This document shows, one piece after another, positions 27,201 through 39,500 of a DNA stretch of 64,000 bases (its first letter is position 1; each line of letters opens with the position of its first letter). Below the pieces are notes generated by a model that had not been told where the DNA came from, searched no databases, and worked only from the letters and a program-made list of their open reading frames with translations. Origin of the DNA: Protonemura montana. Lineage: Eukaryota; Arthropoda; Insecta; Plecoptera; Nemouridae. The position numbers and the translations under genes were made by a program. The DNA lies in assembly GCA_947568835.1 (NCBI GenBank), contig CANOQG010000007.1, positions 620,001-684,000 of the forward strand, given 5' to 3'.

Positions 27201-29370
27201 CATGTCCTGCCCCATGTCCCATGTCCTGCCCCATGTCCTGCCCTTTGTCCTGTCCCATTTCCTGCCCCATGTCCTGGCCTATGTCCCGCCCCATGTCCTG
27301 CCCCATGTCCTGCCCCATGTTCTGCCCCATGTCCTGTCCCATGTCTTGCCCCATGTCCCATGTCCTGCCCCATGTCTTGCCCCATGTCCTGCCCCATGTC
27401 CTTCCCTATGTCCTGTCCCATGTCCTGCCCCATGTCCTGTCCCTTGTCCTGCCTCATGTCCTGCCCCATGTACTGCCCCATGTCCTGCCCCATGTCCTGC
27501 CCCATGTCCTGCCCCATGTCCTGTCCCATGTCCTGCCCCATGTCCTGCCCCATGTCCTGCTTCAAGTCCTGCCTCATGTCCTGCCCCATGTCCTGCCCCA
27601 TGTCCTGCCCCATGTCCTGCCCCATGTCCTGCCGTATGTCCTGCACCATGTTCTGCCCCATGTCCTGCCCTATGTCCTGTCCCATGTCCTGTCCCATGTC
27701 ATGTCCCATGTCCTGCTCCATGTCCTGCCCCATGTCCTGCCCCATGTCCCATGTCCTGCCCCATGTCCTGCCCCATGTCCTGCCCCATGTCCTGCTCCAT
27801 GTCCTCCCCCTGTCCTGCCTCATGTCCCATGTCCTTCCCCATGTCCTGCCCCATGTCCTGCCCCATGTCCTACCCCATGTCCTGTCCCATGTCCTGCCCC
27901 ATGTTTTGCCCTATGTCCTGCCCCATGTCCTGCAATATGTCCTGTCCCATGTCCTGCCCCATGTCCTGCCCCATGTCCTGTCTCATGTCCTGCCTCATGT
28001 CCTACCCCATGTCCTGCCCTATGTCCTGCCCCATGTCCTGCCCCATGTCCTGCCCCATGTCCTGCCCCATGTCCTGCCCCATGTCCTGCCCCATGTCCTG
28101 CCCCATGGCCCATGTCCTGCCCCATGTCCTGCCCCTTGTCCTGTCCCATTTCCTGCCCCATGTCCTGCCCCATGTTCTGCCCCATGTCCTGCCCCATGTC
28201 CTGCCCCATGTCCTGCCCCATGTCCTGCCCCATGTCCTGCCCCATGTCTTGCCCCATGTCCCGTGTCCTGCCCCATGTCCTGCCCCATGTCCTGCCCCAT
28301 GTCCTGCCCTATGTCCTGTCTTATGTCCTGCCCCATGTCCTGCCCCATGTCCTGTCCCATGTCATGTCCCATGTCCTGCTCCATGTCCTGCCCCATGTCC
28401 TGCCCCATGGCCTGCCCTATGTCCTGCCCCATGTCCTGCCCCATGTCCTGCCCCATGTCCTGCCCCATGTCCTGCCCCATGTCCTGCCCCATGTCCCATG
28501 TCCTGCCCCATGTCCTGCCCCATGTTCTGCCCCATGTCCTGCCCCATGTCCTGCCCCATGTCTTGCCCCATGTCCCATGTCCTGTCCCATGTCCTGCCCC
28601 ATGTCCTACCCCATGTCCTGCCCATCGTCCTGTCTTATGTCCTGCCCCATGTCCTGCCCCATGTCCTGCTCCATGTCCTTCCCCTGTCCTGCCCTATGTC
28701 CCATGTCCTGCCCCATGTCCTGCCTCATGTCCTGCCCCATGTCCTGCCCTATGTCCTGTCCCATGTCCTGCCCCATTTCCTGCCCCATCTCCTGCTCCAT
28801 GTCCTGCCCCATGTCCTGCCCTATGTCCCATGTCCTGCCCCATGTCCTGCCTCATGTCCTGCCCCATGTCCTGACCTATGTCCTTCCCCATGTCCTGCCC
28901 CATGTCCTGCCCCATGTCCTGCCCCATGTCCTGTCCCATGTCCTGCCCCATGTTTTGCCCCATGTCCTGCCCCATGTCCTGCAATATGTCCTGTCCCATG
29001 TCCTGCCCCATGTCCTGCCCCATGTCCTGTCTCATGTCCTGCCTCATGTCCTACCCCATGTCCTGCCCTATGTCCTGCCCCATGTCCTGCCCCATGTCCT
29101 GCCCCATGTCCTGCCCCATGTCCTGCCCCATGTCCTGCCCCATGTCCTGCCCCATGGCCCATGTCCTGCCCCATGTCCTGCCCCTTGTCCTGTCCCATTT
29201 CCTGCCCCATGTCCTGCCCCATGTCCTGCCCCATGTCCTGCCCCATGTCCTGCCCCATGTCCTGCCCCATGTCCTGCCCCATGTCTTGCCCCATGTCCCG
29301 TGTCCTGCCCCATGTCCTGCCCCATGTCCTGCCCCATGTCCTGCTCTATGTCCTGTCTTATGTCCTGCCC
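23728..29370 (+). repeat. 6.85-kb higher-order repeat, second copy
   Basis: The matching part of the second copy. The 19-bp offset change near 27.05 kb comes from an extra 7-bp unit plus a 12-bp unit in the first copy near 20.22 kb. Private variants include CTGACCTATG near 28871 (a TGA) and CCCATCGTCC near 28622. After about 29370 the two copies follow different variant orders. Confidence 0.83.
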
Positions 29371-29666
29371 CATGTCCTGCCCCATGTCCTGTCCCATGTC
29401 GTGTCCCATGTCCTGCTCCATGTCCTGCCCCATGTCCTGCCCCATGGCCTGCCCTATGTCCTGCCCCATGTCCTGCCCCATGTCCTGCCCCATGTCCTGC
29501 CCCATGTCCTGCCCCATGTCCTGCCCCATGTCCTGCCCCATGTCCCATGTCCTGCCCCATGTCCTGCCCCATGTCCTGCCCCATGTCCTGCCCCATGTCC
29601 TGCCCCATGTCCTGCCCCATGTCTTGCCCCATGTCCCATGTCCTGCCCCATGTCCTGCCCCATGTC

Positions 29667-31440
29667 CTACCCCATGTCCTGCCCTATGTCCTGTCTTATG
29701 TCCTGCCCCATGTCCTGCCCCATGTCCTGCTCCATTTCCTTCCCCTGTCCTGCCCTATGTCCCATGTCCTGCCCCATGTCCTGCCTCATGTCCTGCCCCA
29801 TGTCCTGCCCTATGTCCTGTCCCATGTCCTGCCCCATTTCCTGCCCCATCTCCTGCTCCATGTCCTGCCCCATGTCCTGCCCCATGTCCCATGTCCTGCC
29901 CCATGTCCTGCCCCATGTCCTGTCCCATGTCCTGCCTCATGTCCTGCCCCATGTCCTGCCCCATGTCCTGCCCCATGTCCTGCCCCATGTCCTGTCCCAT
30001 GTCCTGCCCCATGTCATGCCCCATGTCCTGCCCCATGTCCTGCCCCATGTCCCATGTCCTGCCCCATGTCCTGCCCTTTGTCCTGTCCCATTTCCTGCCC
30101 CATGTCCTGGCCTATGTCCCGCCCCATGTCCTGCCCCATGTCCTGCCCCATGTTCTGCCCCATGTCCTGTCCCATGTCTTGCCCCATGTCCCATGTCCTG
30201 CCCCATGTCTTGCCCCATGTCCTGCCCCATGTCCTTCCCTATGTCCTGTCCCATGTCCTGCCCCATGTCCTGTCCCATGTCCTGCCTCATGTCCTGCCCC
30301 ATGTACTGCCCCATGTCCTGCCCCATGTCCTGCCCCATGTCCTGCCCCATGTCCTGTCCCATGTCCTGCCCCATGTCCTGCCCCATGTCCTGCTTCAAGT
30401 CCTGCCTCATGTCCTGCCCCATGTCCTGCCCCATGTCCTGCCCCATGTCCTGCCCCATGTCCTGCCGTATGTCCTGCACCATGTTCTGCCCCATGTCCTG
30501 CCCTATGTCCTGTCCCATGTCCTGTCCCATGTCATGTCCCATGTCCTGTTCCATGTCCTGCCCCATGTCCTGCCCCATGTCCCATGTCCTGCCCCATGTC
30601 CTGCCCCATGTCCTGCCCCATGTCCTGCTCCATGTCCTCCCCCTGTCCTGCCTCATGTCCCATGTCCTTCCCCATGTCCTGCCCCATGTCCTGCCCCATG
30701 TCCTGCCCCATGTCCTGTCCCATGTCCTGCCCCATGTTTTGCCCCATGTCCTGCCCCATGTCCTGCAATATGTCCTGTCCCATGTCCTGCCCCATGTCCT
30801 GCCCCATGTCCTGTCTCATGTCCTGCCTCATGTCCTACCCCATGTCCTGCCCTATGTCCTGCCCCATGTCCTGCCCCATGTCCTGCCCCATGTCCTGCCC
30901 CATGTCCTGCCCCATGTCCTGTCCCATGTCCTGCCCCATGGCCCATGTCCTGCCCCATGTCCTGCCCCTTGTCCTGTCCCATTTCCTGCCCCATGTCCTG
31001 CCCCATGTTCTGCCCCATGTCCTGCCCCATGTCCTGCCCCATGTCCTGCCCCATGTCCTGCCCCATGTCTTGCCCCATGTCCCGTGTCCTGCCCCATGTC
31101 CTGCCCCATGTCCTGCCCCATGTCCTGCCCTATGTCCTGTCTTATGTCCTGCCCCATGTCCTGCCCCATGTCCTGTCCCATGTCATGTCCCATGTCCTGC
31201 TCCATGTCCTGCCCCATGTACTGCCCCATGGCCTGCCCTATGTCCTGCCCCATGTCCTGCCCCATGTCCTGCCCCATGTCCTGCCCCATGTCCTGCCCCA
31301 TGTCCTGCCCCATGTCCCATGTCCTGCCCCATGTCCTGCCCCATGTTCTGCCCCATGTCCTGCCCCATGTCCTGCCCCATGTCTTGCCCCATGTCCCATG
31401 TCCTGCCCCATGTCCTGCCCCATGTCCTACCCCATGTCCT
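29667..31440 (+). repeat. Higher-order copy of 26.83-28.6 kb
   Basis: The order of variants repeats 26834-28620 at an offset of 2,833 bp, falling to 2,821 bp after about 30.7 kb (one 12-bp unit fewer). Private changes include TCCATTTCCTTCCCC near 29732, TGTTCCATG near 30548 and CATGTACTGCCC near 31216. Confidence 0.75.
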
Positions 31441-32403
31441 GCCCTTTGTCCTGTCTTATGTCCTGCCCCATGTCCTGCCCCATGTCCTGCTCCATGTCCT
31501 TCCCCTGTCCTGCCCTATGTCCCATGTCCTGCCCCATGTCCTGCCTCATGTCCTGCCCCATGTCCTGCCCTATGTCCTGTCCCATGTCCTGCCCCATTTC
31601 CTGCCCCATCTCCTGCTCCATGTCCTGCCCCATGTCCTGCCCCATGTCCCATGTCCTGCCCCATGTCCTGCCCCATGTCCTGTCCCATGTCCTGCCTCAT
31701 GTCCTGCCCCATGTCCTGCCCCATGTCCTGCCCCATGTCCTGCCCCATGTCCTGTCCCATGTCCTGCCCCATGTCATGCCCGATGTCCTGCCCCATGTCC
31801 TGCCCCATGTCCCATGTCCTGCCCCATGTCCTGCCCTTTGTCCTGTCCCATTTCCTGCCCCATGTCCTGGCCTATGTGCCGCCCCATGTCCTGCCCCATG
31901 TCCTGCCCCATGTTCTGCCCCATGTCCTGTCCCATGTCTTGCCCCATGTCCCATGTCCTGCCCCATGTCCTGCCCCATGTCCTGCCCCATGTCCTTCCCT
32001 ATGTCCTGTCCCATGTCCTGCCCCATGTCCTGTCCCATGTCCTGCCTCATGTCCTGCCCCATGTACTGCCCCATGTCCTGCCCCATGTCCTGCCCCATGT
32101 CCTGCCCCATGTCCTGTCCCATGTCCTGCCCCATGTCCTGCCCCATGTCCTGCTTCAAGTCCTGCCTCATGTCCTGCCCCATGTCCTGCCCCATGTCCTG
32201 CCCCATGTCCTGCCCCATGTCCTGCCGTATGTCCTGCACCATGTTCTGCCCCATGTCCTGCCCTATGTCCTGTCCCATGTCCTGTCCCATGTCATGTCCC
32301 ATGTCCTGCTCCATGTCCTGCCCCATGTCCTGCCCCATGTCCTGCCCCATGTCCTGCCCCATGTCCTGCTCCATGTCCTCCCCCTGTCCTGCCTCATGTC
32401 CCA

Positions 32404-33000
32404 TGTCCTTCCCCATGTCCTGCCCCATGTCCTGCCCCATGTCCTGCCCCATGTCCTGTCCCATGTCCTGCCCCATGTTTTGCCCCATGTCCTGCCCCAT
32501 GTCCTGCAATATGTCCTGTCCCATGTCCTGCCCCATGTCCTGCCCCATGTCCTGTCTCATGTCCTGCCTCATGTCCTACCCCATGTCCTGCCCTATGTCC
32601 TGCCCCATGTCCTGCCCCATGTCCTGCCCCATGTCCTGCCCCATGTCCTGCCCCATGTCCTGCCCCATGTCCTGCCCCATGGCCCATGTCCTGCCCCATG
32701 TCCTGCCCCTTGTCCTGTCCCATTTCCTGCCCCATGTCCTGCCCCATGTCCTTCCCCATGTCCTGCCCCATGTCCTGCCCCATGTCCTGCCCCATGTCCT
32801 GTCCCATGTCCTGCCCCATGTTTTGCCCCATGTCCTGCCCCATGTCCTGCAATATGTCCTGTCCCATGTCCTGCCCCATGTCCTGCCCCATGTCCTGCCC
32901 CATGTCCTGTCCCATGTCATGTCCCATGTCCTGCTCCATGTCCTGCCCCATGTCCTGCCCCATGGCCTGCCCTATGTCCTGCCCCATGTCCTGCCCCATG
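32404..33000 (+). repeat. Doubled TTCCCC-TTTTGCC-TGCAAT module with 344-bp spacing
   Basis: The module that runs from ATGTCCTTCCCC through ATGTTTTGCCCC to ATGTCCTGCAAT occurs twice, with TGCAAT near 32506 and 32850. The same doublet recurs near 40930/41274, 48594/48938 and 54630/54970 (340-344 bp apart). It is thus a fixed landmark just upstream of each large-block boundary. Confidence 0.8.
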
Positions 33001-33545
33001 TCCTGCCCCATGTCCTGCCCCATGTCCTGCCCCATGTCCTGCCCCATGTCCCATGTCCTGCCCCATGTCCTGCCCCATGTTCTGCCCCATGTCCTGCCCC
33101 ATGTCCTGCCCCATGTCTTGCCCCATGTCCCATGTCCTGCCCCATGTCCTGCCCCATGTCCTACCCCATGTCCTGCCCATTGTCCTGTCTTATGTCCTGC
33201 CCCATGTCCTGCCCCATGTCCTGCTCCATGTCCTTCCCCTGTCCTGCCCTATGTCCCATGTCCTGCCCCATGTCTTGCCTCATGTCCTGCCCCATGTCCT
33301 GCCCTATGTCCTGTCCCATGTCCTGCCCCATTTCCTGCCCCATCTACTGCTCCATGTCCTGCCCCATGTCCTGCCCCATGTCCCATGTCCTGCCCCATGT
33401 CCTGCCCCATGTCCTGTCCCATGTCCTGCCTCATGTCCTGCCCCATGTCCTGCCCCATGTCCTGCCCCATGTCCTGCCCCATGTCCTGTCCCATGTCCTG
33501 CCCCATGTCATGCCCCATGTCCTGCCCCATGTCCTGCCCCATGTC

Positions 33546-36500
33546 CCATAACCTGCCCCATGTCCTGCCCTTTGTCCTGTCCCATTTCCTGCCCCATGTC
33601 CTAGCCTATGTCCCGCCCCATGTCCTGCCCCATGTTCTGCCCCATGTTCTGCCCCATGTCCTGTCCCATGTCTTGCCCCATGTCCCATGTCCTGCCCCAT
33701 GTCCTGCCCCATGTCCTGCCCCATGTCCTTCCCTATGTCCTGTCCCATGTCCTGCCCCATGATCTGCCCCATGTCCTGCTCCATGTCCTCCCCCTGTCCT
33801 GCCCCATGTCCCATGTCCTGCCCCATGTCCTGCCCCATGTCCTGCCCCATGTCCTGCCCTATGTCCTGTCCCATGTCCTGCCCCATGTCCTGCCCCATGT
33901 CCTGCCCTATGTCCTGCCCCTTGTCTTGCCCCATGTCCCATGTCCTGCACCATGTCCTGCCCCATGTCCTGCCCCATGTCCTGCCCTATGTCCTGCCCCA
34001 TGTCCTGCCCCATTTTCTGCTCCATGTCCCGCCCCATGTCCTGCTCCATGTCCCATGTCATGCCCCATGTCCTGCCCCATGTCCTGCCCCATGTCCTGTC
34101 CCATGTCCTGCTCCATGTCCTGCCCCATGTCTTACCCCATGTCCCATGTCCTGCCTCATGTCCTGCCCCATGTCCTGCCCCATATCCTGCCCCATGTCCT
34201 GCCCCATGTCCTGCCCCATGTCCTGTCTCATGTCCTGCCCAATGTCCTGCCCCATGTCCTGCTCCATGTCCTGCCCCATGTCCTGCCCCATGTCCTGCCC
34301 CATGTCCTGCCCCATGTCCTGCCCTATGTCCTGCCCCATGTCCTGCCCCATGTCCTGCCCCATGTCCTGCCCTATGTCCTGCCCCATGTCCTGCCCCATG
34401 TCCTGCCCTATGTCCTGTCCCATGTCCTGTCCCATGTCATGTCCCATGTCCTGCTCCATGTCCTGCCCCATGTCCTGCCCCATGTCCTGCCCTATGTCCT
34501 GCCCCATGTCCTGCCCCATGTCCTGCCCCATGTCCTGCTCCATGTCCTGCCCCATGTCCCATGTCCTGCCCCATGTCCTGCCCCATGTCCTGTCCCATGT
34601 CCTGCCTCATGTCCTGCCCCATGTACTGCCCCATGTCCTGCCCCATGTCCTGCCCCATGTCCTGCCCCATGTCCTGTCCCATGTCCTGCCCCATGTCCTG
34701 CCCCATGTCCTGCTTCAAGTCCTGCCTCATGTCCTGCCCCATGTCCTGCCCCATGTCCTGCCCCATGTCCTGCCCCATGTCCTGCCGTATGTCCTGCACC
34801 ATGTCCTGCCCCATGTCCTGCCCTATGTCCTGTCCCATGTCCTGTCCCATGTCATGTCCCATGTCCTGCTCCATGTCCTGCCCCATGTCCTGCCCCATGT
34901 CCCATGTCCTGCCCCATGTCCTGCCCCATGTCCTGCCCCATGTCCTGCTCCATGTCCTCCCCCTGTCCTGCCTCATGTCCCATGTCCTTCCCCATGTCCT
35001 GCCCCATGTCCTGCCCCATGTCCTGCCCCATGTCCTGTCCCATGTCCTGCCCCATGTCCTGCCCCATGTCCTGCCCTATGTCCTGCCCCATGTCCTGCCC
35101 CATGTCCTGCCCTATGTCCTGTCCCATGTCCTGTCCCATGTCATGTCCCATGTCCTGCTCCATGTCCTGCCCCATGTCCTGCCCCATGTCCTGCCCTATG
35201 TCCTGCCCCATGTCCTGCCCCATGTCCTGCCCCATGTCCTGCCACATGTCCTGCCCCATGTCCTGCCCCATGTCCTGCCCCATGTCCTGCCCCATGTCCC
35301 GTGTCCTGCCCCATGTCCTGCCCCATGTCCTGCCCCATGTCCTGCTCTATGTCCTGTCTTATGTCCTGCCCCATGTCCTGCCCCATGTCCTGTCCCATGT
35401 CCTGCCCCATGTCCTGCTTCAAGTCCTGCCTCATGTCCTGCCCCATGTCCTGCCCCATGTCCTGCCCCATGTCCTGCCCCATGTCCTGCCGTATGTCCTG
35501 CACCATGTCCTGCCCCATGTCCTGCCCTATGTCCTGTCCCATGTCCTGTCCCATGTCATGTCCCATGTCCTGCTCCATGTCCTGCCCTATGTCCTGCCCC
35601 ATGTCCCATGTCCTGCCCCATGTCCTGCCCCATGTCCTGCCCCATGTCCTGCTCCATGTCCTCCCCCTGTCCTGCCTCATGTCCCATGTCCTTCCCCATG
35701 TCCTGCCCCATGTCCTGCCCCATGTCCTGCCCCATGTCCTGTCCCATGTCCTGCCCCATGTTTTGCCCCATGTCCTGCCCCATGTCCTGCAATATGTCCT
35801 GTCCCATGTCCTGCCCCATGTCCTGCCCCATGTCCTGTCTCATGTCCTGCCTCATGTCCTACCCCATGTCCTGCCCTATGTCCTGCCCCATGTCCTGCCC
35901 CATGTCCTGCCCCATGTCCTGCCCCATGTCCTGCCCCATGTCTTGCCCCATGTCCCGTGTCCTGCCCCATGTCCTGCCCCATGTCCTGCCCCATGTCCTG
36001 CTCTATGTCCTGTCTTATGTCCTGCCCCATGTCCTGCCCCATGTCCTGTCCCATGTCATGTCCCATGTCCAGCTCCATGTCCTGCCCCATGTCCTGCCCC
36101 ATGGCCTGCCCTATGTCCTGCCCCATGTCCTGCCCCATGTCCTGCCCCATGTCCTGCCCCATGTCCTGCCCCATGTCCTGCCCCATGTCCCATGTCCTGC
36201 CCCATGTCCTGCCCCATGTCCTGCCCCATGTCCTGCCCCATGTCCTGCCCCATGTCTTGCCCCATGTCCCATGTCCTGCCCCATGTCCTGCCCCATGTCC
36301 TACCCCATGTCCTGCCCTATGTCCTGTCTTATGTCCTGCCCCATGTCCTGCCCCATGTCCTGCTCCATGTCCTTCCCCTGTCCTGCCCTATGTCCCATGT
36401 CCTGCCCCATGTCCTGCCTCATGTCCTGCCCCATGTCCTGCCCTATGTCCTGTCCCATGTCCTGCCCCATTTCCTGCCCCATCTCCTGCTCCATGTCCTG

Positions 36501-39500
36501 CCCCATGTCCTGCCCCATGTCCCATGTCCTGCCCCATGTCCTGCCCCATGTCCTGTCCCATGTCCTGCCTCATGTCCTGCCCCATGTCCTGCCCCATGTC
36601 CTGCCCCATGTCCTGCCCCATGTCCTGTCCCATGTCCTGCCCCATGTCATGCCCCATGTCCTGCCCCATGTCCTGCTTCAAGTCCTGCCTCATGTCCTGC
36701 CCCATGTCCTGCCCCATGTCCTGCCCCATGTCCTGCCCCATGTCCTGCCGTATGTCCTGCACCATGTTCTGCCCCATGTCCTGCCCTATGTCCTGTCCCA
36801 TGTCCTGTCCCATGTCATGTCCCATGTCCTGCTCCATGTCCTGCCCCATGTCCTGCCCCATGTCCCAAGTCCTGCCCCATGTCCTGCCCCATGTCCTGCC
36901 CCATGTCCTGCTCCATGTCCTCCCCCTGTCCTGCCTCATGTCCCATGTCCTTCCCCATGTCCTGCCCCATGTCCTGCCCCATGTCCTGCCCCATGTCCTG
37001 TCCCATGTCCTGCCCCATGTTTTGCCCCATGTCCTGCCCCATGTCCTGCAATATTTCCTGTCCCATGTCCTGCCCCATGTCCTGCCCCATGTCCTGTCTC
37101 ATGTCCTGCCTCATGTCCTACCCCATGTCCTGCCCTATGTCCTGCCCCATGTCCTGCCCCATGTCCTGCCCCATGTCCTGCCCCATGTCCTGCCCCATGT
37201 CCTGCCCCATGTCCTGCCCCATGGCCCATGTCCTGCCCCATGTCCTGCCCCTTGTCCTGTCCCATTTCCTGCCCCATGTCCTGCCCCATGTCCTGCCCCA
37301 TGTCCTGCCCCATGTCCTGCCCCATGTCCTGCCCCATATCCTGCCCCATGTCTTGCCCCATGTCCCGTGTCCTGCCCCATGTCCTGCCCCATGTCCTGCC
37401 CCATGTCCTGCCCTATGTCCTGTCTTATGTCCTGCCCCATGTCCTGCCCCATGTCCTGTCCCATGTCATGTCCCATGTCCTGCTCCATGTCCTGCCCCAT
37501 GTCCTGCCCCATGGCCTGCCCTATGTCCTGCCCCATGTCCTGCCCCATGTCCTGCCCCATGTCCTGCCCCATGTCCTGCCCCATGTCCTGCCCCATGTCC
37601 CATGTCCTGCCCCATGTCCTGCCCCATGTTCTGCCCCATGTCCTGCCCCATGTCCTGCCCCATGTCTTGCCCCATGTCCCATGTCTTGCCCCATGTCCTG
37701 CCCCATGTCCTACCCCATGTCCTGCCCTTTGTCCTGTCTTATGTCCTGCCCCATGTCCTGCCCCATGTCCTGCTCCATGTCCTTCCCCTGTCCTGCCCTA
37801 TGTCCCATGTCCTGCCCCATGTCCTGCCTCATGTCCTGCCCCATGTCCTGCCCTATGTCCTGTCCCATGTCCTGCCCCATTTCCTGCCCCATCTCCTGCT
37901 CCATGTCCTGCCCCATGTCCTGCCCCATGTCCCATGTCCTGCCCCATGTCCTGCCCCATGTCCTGTCCTATGTCCTGCCTCATGTCCTGCCCCATGTCCT
38001 GCCCCATGTCCTGCCCCATGTCCTGCCCCATGTCCTGTCCCATGTCCTGCCCCATGTCATGCCCCATGTCCTGCCCCATGTCCTGCCCCATGTCCCATGT
38101 CCTGCCCCATGTCCTGCCCTTTGTCCTGTCCCATTTCCTGCCCCATGTCCTGGCCTATGTCCCGCCCCATGTCCTGCCCCATGTCCTGCCCCATGTTCTG
38201 CCCCATGTCCTGTCCCATGTCTTGCCCCATGTCCCATGTCCTGCCCCATGTCCTGCCCCATGTCCTGCCCCATGTCCTTCCCTATGTCCTGTCCCATGTC
38301 CTGCCCCATGTCCTGTCCCATGTCCTGCCTCATGTCCTGCCCCATGTACTGCCCCATGTCCTGCCCCATGTCCTGCCCCATGTCCTGCCCCATGTCCTGT
38401 CCCATGTCCTGCCCCATGTCCTGCCCCATGTCCTGCTTCAAGTCCTGCCTCATGTCCTGCCCCATGTCCTGCCCCATGTCCTGCCCCATGTCCTGCCCCA
38501 TGTCCTGCCGTATGTCCTGCACCATGTTCTGCCCCATGTCCTGCCCTATGTCCTGTCCCATGTCCTGTCCCATGTCATGTCCCATGTCCTGCTCCATGTC
38601 CTGCCCCATGTCCTGCCCCATGTCCCATGTCCTGCCCCATGTCCTGCCCCATGTCCTGCCCCATGTCCTGCTCCATGTCCTCCCCCTGTCCTGCCTCATG
38701 TCCCATGTCCTTCCCCATGTCCTGCCCCATGTCCTGCCCCATGTCCTGCCCCATGTCCTGTCCCATGTCCTGCCCCATGTTTTGCCCCATGTCCTGCCCC
38801 ATGTCCTGCAATATGTCCTGTCCCATGTCCTGCCCCATGTCCTGCCCCATGTCCTGTCTCATGTCCTGCCTCATGTCCTACCCCATGTCCTGCCCTATGT
38901 CCTGCCCCATGTCCTGCCCCATGTCCTGCCCCATGTCCTGCCCCATGTCCTGCCCCATGTCCTGCCCCATGTCCTGCCCCATGGCCCATGTCCTGCCCCA
39001 TGTCCTGCCCCATGTCCTGCTTCAAGTCCTGCCTCATGTCCTGCCCCATGTCCTGCCCCATGTCCTGCCCCATGTCCTGCCCCATGTCCTGCCGTATGTC
39101 CTGCACCATGTCCTGCCCCATGTCCTGCCCTATGTCCTGTCCCATGTCCTGTCCCATGTCATGTCCCATGTCCTGCTCCATGTCCTGCCCCATGTCCTGC
39201 CCCATGTCCCATGTCCTGCCCCATGTCCTGCCCCATGTCCTGCCCCATGTCCTGCTCCATGTCCTCCCCCTGTCCTGCCTCATGTCCCATGTCCTTCCCC
39301 ATGTCCTGCCCCATGTCCTGCCCCATGTCCTGCCCCATGTCCTGTCCCATGTCCTGCCCCATGTTTTGCCCCATGTCCTGCCCCATGTCCTGCAATATGT
39401 CCTGTCCCATGTCCTGCCCCATGTCCTGCCCCATGTCCTGTCTCATGTCCTGCCTCATGTCCTACCCCATGTCCTGCCCTATGTCCTGCCCCATGTCCTG

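Noticed and set aside
4264..33762. A 9,832-codon open reading frame, plus other very long frames (2268-16145, 8687-33604, 16269-28874, 42033-55883)
   Set aside because: The repeat unit has no stop in any frame, both strands are open, and the peptide changes register at each 7-bp or 11-bp unit. There are no domains, no consistent frame and no flanking gene signals.
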